NCBI GenBank assembly: GCA_012515885.1
Contig: JAAYXN010000060.1
Span: forward strand, 1 to 6,068
Origin: Rhodococcus sp. (in: high G+C Gram-positive bacteria)
Lineage (GTDB): Bacteria; Actinomycetota; Actinomycetes; Mycobacteriales; Mycobacteriaceae
Length of the DNA stretch: 6,068 nucleotides
Direction of reading: 5' to 3'
The notes beneath the pieces were generated by a model. That model had not been told where the DNA came from. It did not search any database and worked only from the letters and a program-made list of their open reading frames with translations. A program made the translations under genes and the position numbers. This document shows, piece after piece, positions 1 to 5,398 of this stretch; position 1 is the stretch's first letter; each line of letters opens with the position of its first letter.

Positions 1-225
1 ACCGGAAAAACCGGGCTGAAGTTCCCCGACAACACGTGGCCAACCCGCCTGGACTACCTATATTTCGCATTCACCATCGGCACCACCTTCGCGACCTCCG
101 ACGTCGAAGTTCGCGAAGTAGGTGTCCGCAGAATCGTGCTGCTCCACAGCATTATTTCATTCTTTTACAACGCGCTCGTTGTCGCTGTTGCCTTCCAAGT
201 CCTGCAAGGACTCGCCTCCCTCTAA
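1..225 (+). CDS. DUF1345 family membrane protein, C-terminal part only
   Basis: The frame is open from the first base of the window to a TAA at 223-225, giving the last 74 residues of a protein whose start lies upstream. The segment DYLYFAFTIGTTFATSDVEV (residues 18-37) followed by an 'LLHS' stretch and FFYN (residues 47-57) is what I recall as the signature C-terminal end of the DUF1345 family of bacterial integral membrane proteins. Two hydrophobic stretches are visible, around residues 19-31 and 47-70, consistent with membrane segments. The biochemical function of the family is not known to me. It lies 114 bases before a substrate-binding lipoprotein on the same strand, but that gap is large enough for a separate promoter, so no functional link is claimed. 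The start and total length cannot be judged. Confidence 0.8.
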   Translation, partial: TGKTGLKFPDNTWPTRLDYLYFAFTIGTTFATSDVEVREVGVRRIVLLHSIISFFYNALVVAVAFQVLQGLASL

Positions 226-328
226 TCGGCACCGGGCTGCCTCGCGAAAATTCGAACCTGTAGACGCACAGGCGCCGACACGCGATGCTGGGAGAGCTGC
301 CGAAACTCGGCGGACACCCTGATCACGC

Positions 329-335
329 GAGGTGG
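329..335 (+). promoter_or_regulatory. Ribosome binding site for the substrate-binding lipoprotein
   Basis: GAGGTGG lies four bases before the GTG at 340 and matches the Shine-Dalgarno core. It supports the GTG rather than a downstream start, and that start also gives a proper signal peptide. Confidence 0.55.
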
Positions 336-339
336 AACA

Positions 340-1371
340 GTGAAGAGAGCCGGATTCGGACGAATTCTGGGCACGGTTGCCGCAATCGGACTGCTAGTGG
401 GCGCGTCAGCGTGCTCGTCAGACGACAGCTCTGACGACACGGCGACCACAACGACAGCGTCATCGGAGCCGCGGACGGTCGAGCATGCCTTCGGCAGCAC
501 CGTCATCCCCGCTGACCTCGACAACATCGTCGTCACCGACGAATACGCTGGCCTGAACCTGCTGGCCATCGGCATCGTCCCGGACGTGACGTTCACCAGC
601 TTCGGTTCGCAGATCGGCGCCGAGATTTTGGGCAACGCGGGCTCGAAGGTGATCGAGGTTCCGCCGATGGGTCTGCCTGATCCCGAGCAGGTCCTCGCCG
701 AGAACCCCGAACTGGTTGTCCTCACCACCTACGGTGACGACAAGTACTACAACTCGCTGAAAGATGCTGTGCCGACGCTACCTGGACCAGCAACCACAGT
801 CAGTTGGGAAGACAACCTCAGCTTCTACGGCGACGCCTTTGGCCGCAGCGAACAGGCAGCTGCGGTGAAGTCCGCGCTCGAAGACAAGTTCGGCGACCTC
901 AAGTCCGAGACTGAGAAGAACCCGCGTTCGGTGTCCGTTCTGCAGTCCGCGCGCGGCGTTGTCGCCGTCCCAACACCGGACTCGGCGTCCTCGACCATCC
1001 TGACCGAGGCAGGATTCACCGGCCCGGACCTGCAGATGGCGCCGCTGCCTGAAGGCTCAGGTGGCCGCCCGTTCACGACCGTGTCGGAAGAGAACATCGG
1101 CACACAGGACGCGGACATCATCGTCGTCTACAACGACGGCATCTACTCTGCGGAAGTTGTGGAGCGGACCCCCGGATTCGATGCCCTGCAGGGTGTTCGC
1201 GACGGCCATGTCGCTCGCGTCAACGGCGACATGTGGGCTGCCAACCACCCATTCGGCACGTTCTGGATCATTGCCGATCTTCAGGTACTTGATAAGGGTG
1301 AGTACGACGGCGTAGCCAGCATTGACGACGCAGATGCTCGCTGGAGTGAGTTCGAAAAGCTCACCGACTAG
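340..1371 (+). CDS. Iron-siderophore-type ABC transporter substrate-binding lipoprotein
   Basis: This 343-residue protein is likely a lipid-anchored, extracytoplasmic binding protein of the FecB/FepB (periplasmic-binding protein 2) type that captures ferric siderophore for an ABC importer. Residues 1-24 form a signal peptide with basic start MKR, hydrophobic core and lipobox-like GASAC. Cys25 would be the lipidated first residue, followed by a Ser/Asp/Thr linker to about residue 43. The N-lobe carries IVVTDEYAGLNLLAIGIVP (63-81) and the family-typical VLAENPELVVLTTY (118-131). The C-lobe ends with DADIIVVYND (257-266) and WAANHPFGTFWIIADL (299-314). The length is normal for the family. The start is GTG with a good ribosome binding site. 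No permease or ATPase gene is next to it: the upstream gene is DUF1345 and the downstream genes are convergent. The ligand is inferred from family resemblance only, and heme or another metal chelate is possible. I see no IdeR/DmdR-like iron box in the 114 bases upstream. Confidence 0.85.
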   Translation: MKRAGFGRILGTVAAIGLLVGASACSSDDSSDDTATTTTASSEPRTVEHAFGSTVIPADLDNIVVTDEYAGLNLLAIGIVPDVTFTSFGSQIGAEILGNAGSKVIEVPPMGLPDPEQVLAENPELVVLTTYGDDKYYNSLKDAVPTLPGPATTVSWEDNLSFYGDAFGRSEQAAAVKSALEDKFGDLKSETEKNPRSVSVLQSARGVVAVPTPDSASSTILTEAGFTGPDLQMAPLPEGSGGRPFTTVSEENIGTQDADIIVVYNDGIYSAEVVERTPGFDALQGVRDGHVARVNGDMWAANHPFGTFWIIADLQVLDKGEYDGVASIDDADARWSEFEKLTD

Positions 1372-1392
1372 CAGCCAAATTCGCGACCAAAG

Positions 1393-1433
1393 CGGCGCGG
1401 GTAGACCTCAAATAGTGAGGTTTACCCGCGCCG
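1393..1433. terminator. Long hairpin between convergent genes, probable bidirectional terminator
   Basis: Arms GGCGCGGGTAGACCTCA (1394-1410) and TGAGGTTTACCCGCGCC (1416-1432) pair along 17 positions with one G-U wobble around a 5-base loop AATAG. A further C-G pair at 1393/1433 closes it. A second, outer pairing TCGCGAC (1381-1387) with GTCGCGA (1433-1439) is also possible. It begins about 20 bases after the lipoprotein stop and 15 bases beyond the stop of the convergent CoA-binding gene, so it can serve both. There is no T-run on either side, as is common for actinobacterial hairpin terminators. Confidence 0.75.
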
Positions 1434-1447
1434 TCGCGATTTCGGGC

Positions 1448-1861
1448 CTACCTGCGCTGTCGCCATTCAATGGCAGGGCAGGTGTCCATCACCATTGCGA
1501 CACCAGCCTCGGTGGTGCGGGCGAAGGCGTCTTCATCAACGACACCGAGTTGGAACCACACGCCTTTGGCGCCGACCTGTACGGCTTGGTCGGCGAACTC
1601 GCCCGCTGACTCGGAACGCCGAAAGACATCGACCACCTCGATCGGGAACGGCACCTCAGCCAGCGTCGCGTATCCCTGTTCACCAAGCACAGTTGGCGCA
1701 CTGGGATGGATGGGAACGATCCGCTTGCCACGCCGCTGGAGCAGTTCGGCGATTTCGTAGGCCGTTTTCGTTGGGTCGCCGGAGAGACCGACGATTGCCC
1801 ACGTGGTGCAGTCGTCGAGCATGAGGGACACGGCTGCTTGGTCTTGCCATGAGGTACTCAT
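1448..1861 (-). CDS. CoA-binding domain protein, YccU family
   Basis: This 137-residue soluble protein matches the small Rossmann-fold CoA-binding family that includes E. coli YccU, which has the same length as I recall it. Visible family features are the beta-loop-alpha nucleotide-binding start WAIVGLSGDP (21-30) with TAYEIAELLQRRGKRIVPIHP (33-53), the GEQGYATLAEVP segment (60-71), VDVFRRSE (77-84), GAKGVWFQLGV (98-108) and the closing CPAIEW motif (128-133). Members bind CoA in vitro, but a cellular role is not established to my knowledge. The ATG start sits after a weak GGGTGG ribosome binding site, and the gene starts 22 bases after the sucrase/ferredoxin-like gene ends, so it is probably the last gene of the same minus-strand operon. 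The hairpin at 1393-1433 closes the unit. The family call is firm. Its involvement in the upstream peptide/oxygenase system is only positional inference. Confidence 0.88.
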   Translation of the reverse strand: MSTSWQDQAAVSLMLDDCTTWAIVGLSGDPTKTAYEIAELLQRRGKRIVPIHPSAPTVLGEQGYATLAEVPFPIEVVDVFRRSESAGEFADQAVQVGAKGVWFQLGVVDEDAFARTTEAGVAMVMDTCPAIEWRQRR

Positions 1862-1883
1862 GATTCCACCCTACGCAGATTTT

Positions 1884-2795
1884 CTATGCGGGCTCGATAT
1901 GCACGTCTAGCAGGCGGAATTGGCGCACCCGACCGGGTTGACGCGCCGCGCAGGTCGACAATATGGGTTCGGACAGCGCCTCTACTAACCGGACGACGAC
2001 GCGGTGACCCTCGTGTCCAAGTACCACAACGTACTCGTCGGCGTTTGCTGAAACAGTGAGGGGGACAAGGCCATCGAGGCGGTCATCACCGGTGTGTACG
2101 CGCGCGTGATGTTGAGCGGCTTGCACGGCTTCCGGTAGGGAACTGCGTCCTCGAAGGAAGCGGTCGTCAACCCGTCCTTGCAAGTACAGGGCAACGAGGT
2201 CGGCGGGGTTGACGGCGGAGTCGACACGCCCGTAGTACAGCCCGTGCGGCAACAGGATCATTGTCGCGGCAAATCGGTCACCACCCAGATGTGAGCACTC
2301 CCAGGTGAGTTCGGGGTAGTGCGCGGCGATCGCGGCGGCTGCATATCGTCCGCGCACGGCGCAGCAGCGGTCGTGTTTTCCGTGCGTGCACACCGCGACG
2401 ATCGGCTCCATTGACGGCATACCGGTGGAGCCGTCGAGAGGCAGTTCCAACAGTTCCTGCGGATTAGTGACCTCACCGCGCATAAGGGATTCGTGTCCGG
2501 GACGTGAATCGGCGATCGCCCACCGCCACCGCTGCGCTCCTTGGCGACGGCCGGGTTTTCGGATCGCCACCACCCGCATTCCCGCTGACTCGGCGCGCCG
2601 CACCAGCGCGCGTCCCAACTGGGGATCGATCGTGCCCGGTGAATCCAAGAACGCCGAAAAGCCCCACGGTCCAGAGAGTTCAACAAGCAGCCAGTGCAGG
2701 CCCCGCGAACCGGTGCCGGCGAGCGGGTCGTCGCGGCTGCGCGCATGGTCGCTGCACGGACGCCATAGCGGATCGGTCATGGGCGCGGCGGTCAC
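1884..2795 (-). CDS. Sucrase/ferredoxin-like (Suc_Fer, thioredoxin-like ferredoxin) protein
   Basis: A cytoplasmic protein of about 303 residues in the sucrase/ferredoxin-like family, whose C-terminal thioredoxin-like ferredoxin domain can carry a [2Fe-2S] cluster (established for yeast Apd1 relatives). From the GTG at 2795 the visible features are CSDHARSRDDPLAGT (14-28), HWLLVELSGPWG (34-45), the cysteine motif VCTHGKHDRCCA (135-146; Cys136, Cys144, Cys145) and WECSHLGGDRFAATMILLPHG (165-185), followed by YYGRV. Where Apd1-type proteins have His-x-Gly-Gly-His, this one has HLGGD, so the second His is Asp173. I believe this is usual in actinobacterial members. GTG 2795 overlaps the JmjC stop as GTGA, a translational-coupling arrangement, and is preferred. 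An ATG at 2780 (298 residues, MTDPLWRP) is the alternative. The open frame extends further up to 2945, but that part is a shadow of the JmjC gene. The redox role is inferred. Confidence 0.85.
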   Translation of the reverse strand: MTAAPMTDPLWRPCSDHARSRDDPLAGTGSRGLHWLLVELSGPWGFSAFLDSPGTIDPQLGRALVRRAESAGMRVVAIRKPGRRQGAQRWRWAIADSRPGHESLMRGEVTNPQELLELPLDGSTGMPSMEPIVAVCTHGKHDRCCAVRGRYAAAAIAAHYPELTWECSHLGGDRFAATMILLPHGLYYGRVDSAVNPADLVALYLQGRVDDRFLRGRSSLPEAVQAAQHHARVHTGDDRLDGLVPLTVSANADEYVVVLGHEGHRVVVRLVEALSEPILSTCAARQPGRVRQFRLLDVHIEPA

Positions 2796-4078
2796 TCTCG
2801 GATCGGGGCGGTGGAAACTGCAACCACCACACCTTCGCGCAACAGTCGCCGCAACACCACGAGAGCATCCTCGACGCTTAATCCGGGAAGCTCTCTTGCG
2901 GTCACCATGTCGCAGGCGATGATCGCTTTCAACGCGGGCGCGCACTGCGGCGGGAACGCGATCTCGCGATCAGCAAGTTTGATGACGGCAGCGCTGTCGC
3001 TGGCGAATTCGGTGACGACGAGGCCATGACGGCGCTGGACGGGTGTCTGCTCGTCGAGGTTCGTCATCGCCGTCAGGGTCGCGAGCGGGCGCACAGGTTC
3101 CGGTCGGGTGAGGGAAATAAATCGTTCACCCACCGCGTTTGCGACGGTGTCGCTCAGCAGCGAGGAATCAGACAGTGCCTTCACCGTGAGCGCGACCGCT
3201 TCCGAAATCTTGTCGGCAAGCGCAGCGGCGTCAGTCTGATTGATACCGAGCGGCAGTGCCCGTCGCAGCGCGGCGTCGTCGCCGAGCACTGTGGCCAGTA
3301 ATTGCACGACGTCATAGCGCGTTGTGGGCGCCACCCCGATCGTCAGATGGATCGACGTTTCGCCCTGGGCGCGCGCCGAATGAATCCAGCCACGCGGCAG
3401 ATAGAGGGCATCGCCGGGGCGCAGCGTCGCGTGGAGGAACGGCTCAGATTGGGCGGCGGACGCAACAGCGCCGCGGTGGGTCGTCCACGGCTGATGAGGT
3501 AGCGGACGGTCATGCACCGGCGCGTGCACGATCCACTCCTTCGTCCCCGACACCTGAAGGACAAACACATCGTGAGTGTCGTAGTGCGGATCAAACCCGC
3601 GATTACTCGGCGGCGTGATGTAGGCGTTGGCCTGCACGGGATGGCCCAGATCATCAACGAGGCCGCGCGAGAACTCCATGATCGGCGGCCACAGTCGATG
3701 CAGACCCTGCAACACCACCGTGGCGCCAGCCGCGAACTGCGTGAGCACCCCTGCCGAATCAACCTGATCGGGCATCTCCGCACCGAGGCCACCGGGAGCG
3801 GTAAAACACGACCGCGACAGTAGCGCCCCGTCCTTCGCCATCCGGATAAACGGTGTCCGCACCCCGCGCTGAGCAATCAACTCATCGACAGCGTCCGGGG
3901 AGAGGAGATCGGTGAAATCACGCGGAAGATCCGCTGCACGTGAGTGCAGCGGACGCTGATCCCAATAATGCTCCGCAAAGTCCGCGCTCTCGGCCGCGAT
4001 GCAGCGACCGAGAGCCGACGGTTCCCGATGCGGAACCGACTCGCTCAGCTCACGCCGTTCCGTCGGCACCGCCGTCAT
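2792..4078 (-). CDS. JmjC/cupin-4 Fe(II)/2-oxoglutarate-dependent oxygenase
   Basis: A 428-residue protein with the fold and order of ribosomal-oxygenase-like JmjC enzymes (MINA53/NO66/YcfD relatives), which hydroxylate protein side chains using Fe(II), O2 and 2-oxoglutarate. Numbered from ATG 4078, FDPHYDTHDVFVLQVSGTKEW (162-182) gives the iron ligands His165 and Asp167 and the likely 2-oxoglutarate-binding Lys180. LRPGDALYLPRGWIHSA (219-235) gives the third ligand His233. An early AEHYWDQRPLHSR (34-46) is typical of the N-terminal region. The C-terminal 80 residues (PPQCAPALKAIIACD, then LPGLSVEDALVVLRRLLREGV) resemble the winged-helix tail of this group. All catalytic residues are present. 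The start overlaps the end of the repeat-peptide gene by 29 bases and the stop overlaps the next gene by 4 bases, so the three are coupled. The adjacent Asp/Asn/His-rich peptide is the obvious substrate candidate (inference). A ribosomal protein target is the alternative. GTG 4069 is a possible start. Confidence 0.88.
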   Translation of the reverse strand: MTAVPTERRELSESVPHREPSALGRCIAAESADFAEHYWDQRPLHSRAADLPRDFTDLLSPDAVDELIAQRGVRTPFIRMAKDGALLSRSCFTAPGGLGAEMPDQVDSAGVLTQFAAGATVVLQGLHRLWPPIMEFSRGLVDDLGHPVQANAYITPPSNRGFDPHYDTHDVFVLQVSGTKEWIVHAPVHDRPLPHQPWTTHRGAVASAAQSEPFLHATLRPGDALYLPRGWIHSARAQGETSIHLTIGVAPTTRYDVVQLLATVLGDDAALRRALPLGINQTDAAALADKISEAVALTVKALSDSSLLSDTVANAVGERFISLTRPEPVRPLATLTAMTNLDEQTPVQRRHGLVVTEFASDSAAVIKLADREIAFPPQCAPALKAIIACDMVTARELPGLSVEDALVVLRRLLREGVVVAVSTAPIRE

Positions 4079-4307
4079 GTCCGTCTGGGTTGGAGCCGCC
4101 GTCAGCGGGTCCCTCGCCCGGATCAGCGGTGCCGTCGGCACCTCCGTCGTGCCCGTTCGGGTTGGAGCCTCCGTCCGCGGGCCCTTCACCCGGGTCCGCG
4201 GTGCCGTCAGCGCCGCCGTCATGCCCGAAGGGATTCGAGCCACCGTCAGCGGGGCCCTCACCGCCCGCTGGACCGCTCGTAGTGATGTCGTCGTCGTTGA
4301 TCGCCAT
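4050..4307 (-). CDS. 85-residue Gly/Asp-rich tandem-repeat peptide, candidate modified-peptide precursor
   Basis: The first gene of the minus-strand set encodes 85 residues. A 17-residue start, MAINDDDITTSGPAGGE, is followed by three copies of a 24-residue unit: GPADGGSNP, one variable residue (Phe, Asn, Asp in copies 1-3), then GHDGGADGTADPGE. The last copy stops after 20 residues at GTA. About 31% of residues are Gly and 15 are Asp. There is no Cys, Lys, Arg, Trp, Tyr, Leu or Val, and no signal peptide or membrane segment. The ATG has a strong ribosome binding site. The repeats differ almost only at synonymous positions, so this frame is translated and conserved. The stop lies 29 bases inside the JmjC oxygenase gene, which suggests tight co-expression. 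I do not recognise a named family. The leader-plus-repeated-core layout beside a modifying enzyme suggests a ribosomally made, post-translationally hydroxylated peptide (inference). Absence of Cys argues against lanthipeptide-type chemistry. A disordered structural or metal-binding acidic protein is the alternative. Confidence 0.82.
   Translation of the reverse strand: MAINDDDITTSGPAGGEGPADGGSNPFGHDGGADGTADPGEGPADGGSNPNGHDGGADGTADPGEGPADGGSNPDGHDGGADGTA
4053..4256 (-). repeat. Three tandem 72-base coding repeats (third copy 60 bases)
   Basis: The units lie at 4256-4185, 4184-4113 and 4112-4053 and encode the three peptide copies. Copy 1 and copy 2 differ in 15 of 24 codons, 14 of them synonymous. 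Copies 2 and 3, and copies 1 and 3, each differ synonymously in 10 of 20 codons, with one residue change. The repeats are therefore old or strongly diverged at silent sites and not a recent duplication. The single variable residue is position 10 of the unit, just before GHDGG. Confidence 0.9.
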
Positions 4308-4420
4308 CAGGTTCCTCTCGCAGGTCGTGGTCGGCCGACAAAACCGGCCTCTAACGGGATGCCCCAGTGCGAGGGCTCCAAACATCTCAACTTGGCAGCG
4401 GTACTCGTAGGCTGTGAGCC
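4308..4420. promoter_or_regulatory. Divergent intergenic region, probable promoters for both operons
   Basis: These 113 bases separate the start of the repeat-peptide operon (minus) from the start of the serine hydrolase (plus) and must hold at least the peptide operon's promoter. A perfect 10-base palindrome GTCGGCCGAC lies at 4330-4339, and GGCCG/CGGCC beside it can form a small hairpin around ACAAAAC in the peptide's probable leader. I cannot assign convincing -35/-10 boxes on either strand. The hydrolase has no clear ribosome binding site, so leaderless transcription from its GTG is possible. Confidence 0.4.
4314..4319 (-). promoter_or_regulatory. Ribosome binding site of the repeat-peptide gene
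   Basis: On the minus strand GAGAGG stands six bases before the ATG at 4307, a strong Shine-Dalgarno match. It decides the start of the 85-residue peptide against upstream in-frame ATGs at 4463, 4460 and 4385, which would run the gene into the divergent hydrolase or its leader. Confidence 0.75.
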
Positions 4421-5272
4421 GTGGACAGTCAGCAGCCGAACGCCTCAACACCGACCGCATCAACCTCTGCGCTGACCGCGATTGATCAGTGGCCTGTCGA
4501 TCACGCGGCAGCCGTCGTTGTCTCAGCTGATGGCGTCCAGGGCACCTGGGGCGACCTGCGGCGAGTGTTTCCTCTCGCCTCGGTCACCAAGCTCCTCGTC
4601 GGATACGCGGCACTGATCGCAATCGAAGAAGGCGCGATCGAACTCGATCAACCCGCAGGACCGCAGGGATCCACGGTGCGTCATCTGCTCGCGCATGCGT
4701 CCGGGTTGGCGTTCGATGAGAACCGCGTGCGCGCTGAACCGGGGGAGAAGCGGATTTACTCCAGCGCTGGTTTTGAGGTGCTTGCGGATTTGATTACTGC
4801 GGAGACCGATATCGAGTTTGCGGACTACCTGGCCGAAGCAGTATTTGCGCCGTTGGGGATGACGAGCGCCGAACTCGTTGGACCCGCAGGTCATGGGGCA
4901 CAAGCAAGTGCAGACGATCTCGCTGCGTTTGCCGCCGAACTGTGTGCGCCGACGCTGGTATCCGGCGAGCTTTTCCAGCAGGCCACGTCTGTGCAGTTTC
5001 CTGGCCTGTCGGGGATTTTGCCGGGCTATGGCATGCAAAAGCCCAACGATTGGGGGCTGGCGTTCGAGATTCGATCCGAGAAGACGCCGCACTGGACGGG
5101 CGCGAAGAATTCGCCGCGCACGTTCGGTCACTTCGGGCAGTCCGGCACATTCTTATGGGTGGACCCCGACGCGCAGGTCTCGTGTGCCGTGCTCACTGAT
5201 CGTGCGTTCGGGGAGTGGGCGATCCCGCGGTGGACACAGCTCAGCGACGCTGTTTTCAGTCAGATTTGTTGA
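4421..5272 (+). CDS. Serine hydrolase, class C beta-lactamase/penicillin-binding-protein-like
   Basis: A 283-residue protein of the beta-lactamase-related serine hydrolase family, which includes class C beta-lactamases, D,D-peptidases, esterases and some aminopeptidases. The catalytic SxxK motif is SVTK (Ser54 nucleophile, Lys57) in FPLASVTKLLVGYAAL. HLLAHASGLAFD (88-99) is the usual following segment. The second motif is YSS (Tyr113-Ser115) in IYSSAGFEVLADLI, where classical members have YxN. The third is HFG (His237-Gly239) in FGHFGQSGTFLWVDP. All three catalytic positions are filled. At 283 residues it is shorter than true class C beta-lactamases. No signal peptide is visible: the first 20 residues are polar (QQPNASTPTAST), so it is probably cytoplasmic. 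The GTG at 4421 has no strong ribosome binding site, and a later start is possible. It is divergent from the peptide/oxygenase operon. A role in trimming that peptide is only speculation. Its substrate cannot be read from the sequence. Confidence 0.85.
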   Translation: MDSQQPNASTPTASTSALTAIDQWPVDHAAAVVVSADGVQGTWGDLRRVFPLASVTKLLVGYAALIAIEEGAIELDQPAGPQGSTVRHLLAHASGLAFDENRVRAEPGEKRIYSSAGFEVLADLITAETDIEFADYLAEAVFAPLGMTSAELVGPAGHGAQASADDLAAFAAELCAPTLVSGELFQQATSVQFPGLSGILPGYGMQKPNDWGLAFEIRSEKTPHWTGAKNSPRTFGHFGQSGTFLWVDPDAQVSCAVLTDRAFGEWAIPRWTQLSDAVFSQIC

Positions 5273-5398
5273 TATTTTTTTGAGTTTTCTAGCGCAACAT
5301 CCGTCACACCGGGCACACTGGAGCTCGCGTGTTTAGCCCGTAGCAATTGGCAGAGGTCGTTGGGGAAGACGTCCCTCGTCGAATTGCAGGAGGCTCTC
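5273..5398 (+). other. Intergenic stretch with AT-rich patch after the hydrolase gene
   Basis: The 126 bases between the serine hydrolase stop and the DUF3145 start open with a seven-T run (5275-5281) and TGAGTTTTCTAG, markedly AT-rich against the surroundings. No stable stem precedes the T-run, so a terminator is not supported. A promoter for the DUF3145 gene probably lies here, but I cannot place its boxes. Confidence 0.3.
5388..5393 (+). promoter_or_regulatory. Ribosome binding site that sets the DUF3145 start
   Basis: A perfect AGGAGG is followed after five bases (CTCTC) by GTG at 5399. This decides for GTG 5399 over the in-frame TTG at 5360. Confidence 0.8.

Noticed and set aside
226..339. 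IdeR/DmdR iron box or terminator upstream of the lipoprotein
   Set aside because: No TTAGG-type palindrome is present, and the only hairpin (GGCA/TGCC near 228-241) has a four-base stem, too weak to call.
222..728. Minus-strand 168-residue open frame opposite the lipoprotein
   Set aside because: It is a mirror frame of the well-supported lipoprotein gene, with no recognisable domain and a Ser/Thr/Arg-biased composition typical of high-GC antisense frames.
1884..2945. Longer sucrase/ferredoxin-like frame starting at 2945
   Set aside because: The extra Arg-rich residues lie inside the JmjC C-terminal domain, which has clear coding signal there. GTG 2795 overlapping the JmjC stop, or ATG 2780, is the sensible start.
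4053..4256. Tandem repeats read as a CRISPR array or a non-coding satellite
   Set aside because: Units are contiguous with no spacers, the period is 72 bases (a multiple of three), and divergence is confined to synonymous positions, so they are coding repeats.
2792..4261. Longer JmjC reading frame starting at 4261 (489 residues)
   Set aside because: The extra 61 residues are the repeat DNA read in the wrong frame. They vary freely between units (about 15 of 24 differ), whereas the peptide frame changes at one residue. The domain needs nothing before about 4078.
3940..4475. Plus-strand open frames across the repeats (3940-4410 and 3999-4475)
   Set aside because: They are antisense shadows of the peptide and JmjC genes, with low-complexity Pro/Ser/Arg composition and no domain.
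4523..5131. Minus-strand 202-residue open frame opposite the serine hydrolase
   Set aside because: It lies wholly within the hydrolase gene, is Arg-rich, and has no domain or ribosome binding site support.
5275..5281. Seven-T run after the serine hydrolase as an intrinsic terminator
   Set aside because: The only adjacent stem, CAGCG-A-CGCTG at 5242-5252, has a one-base loop and is over 20 bases away, so the required geometry is missing.
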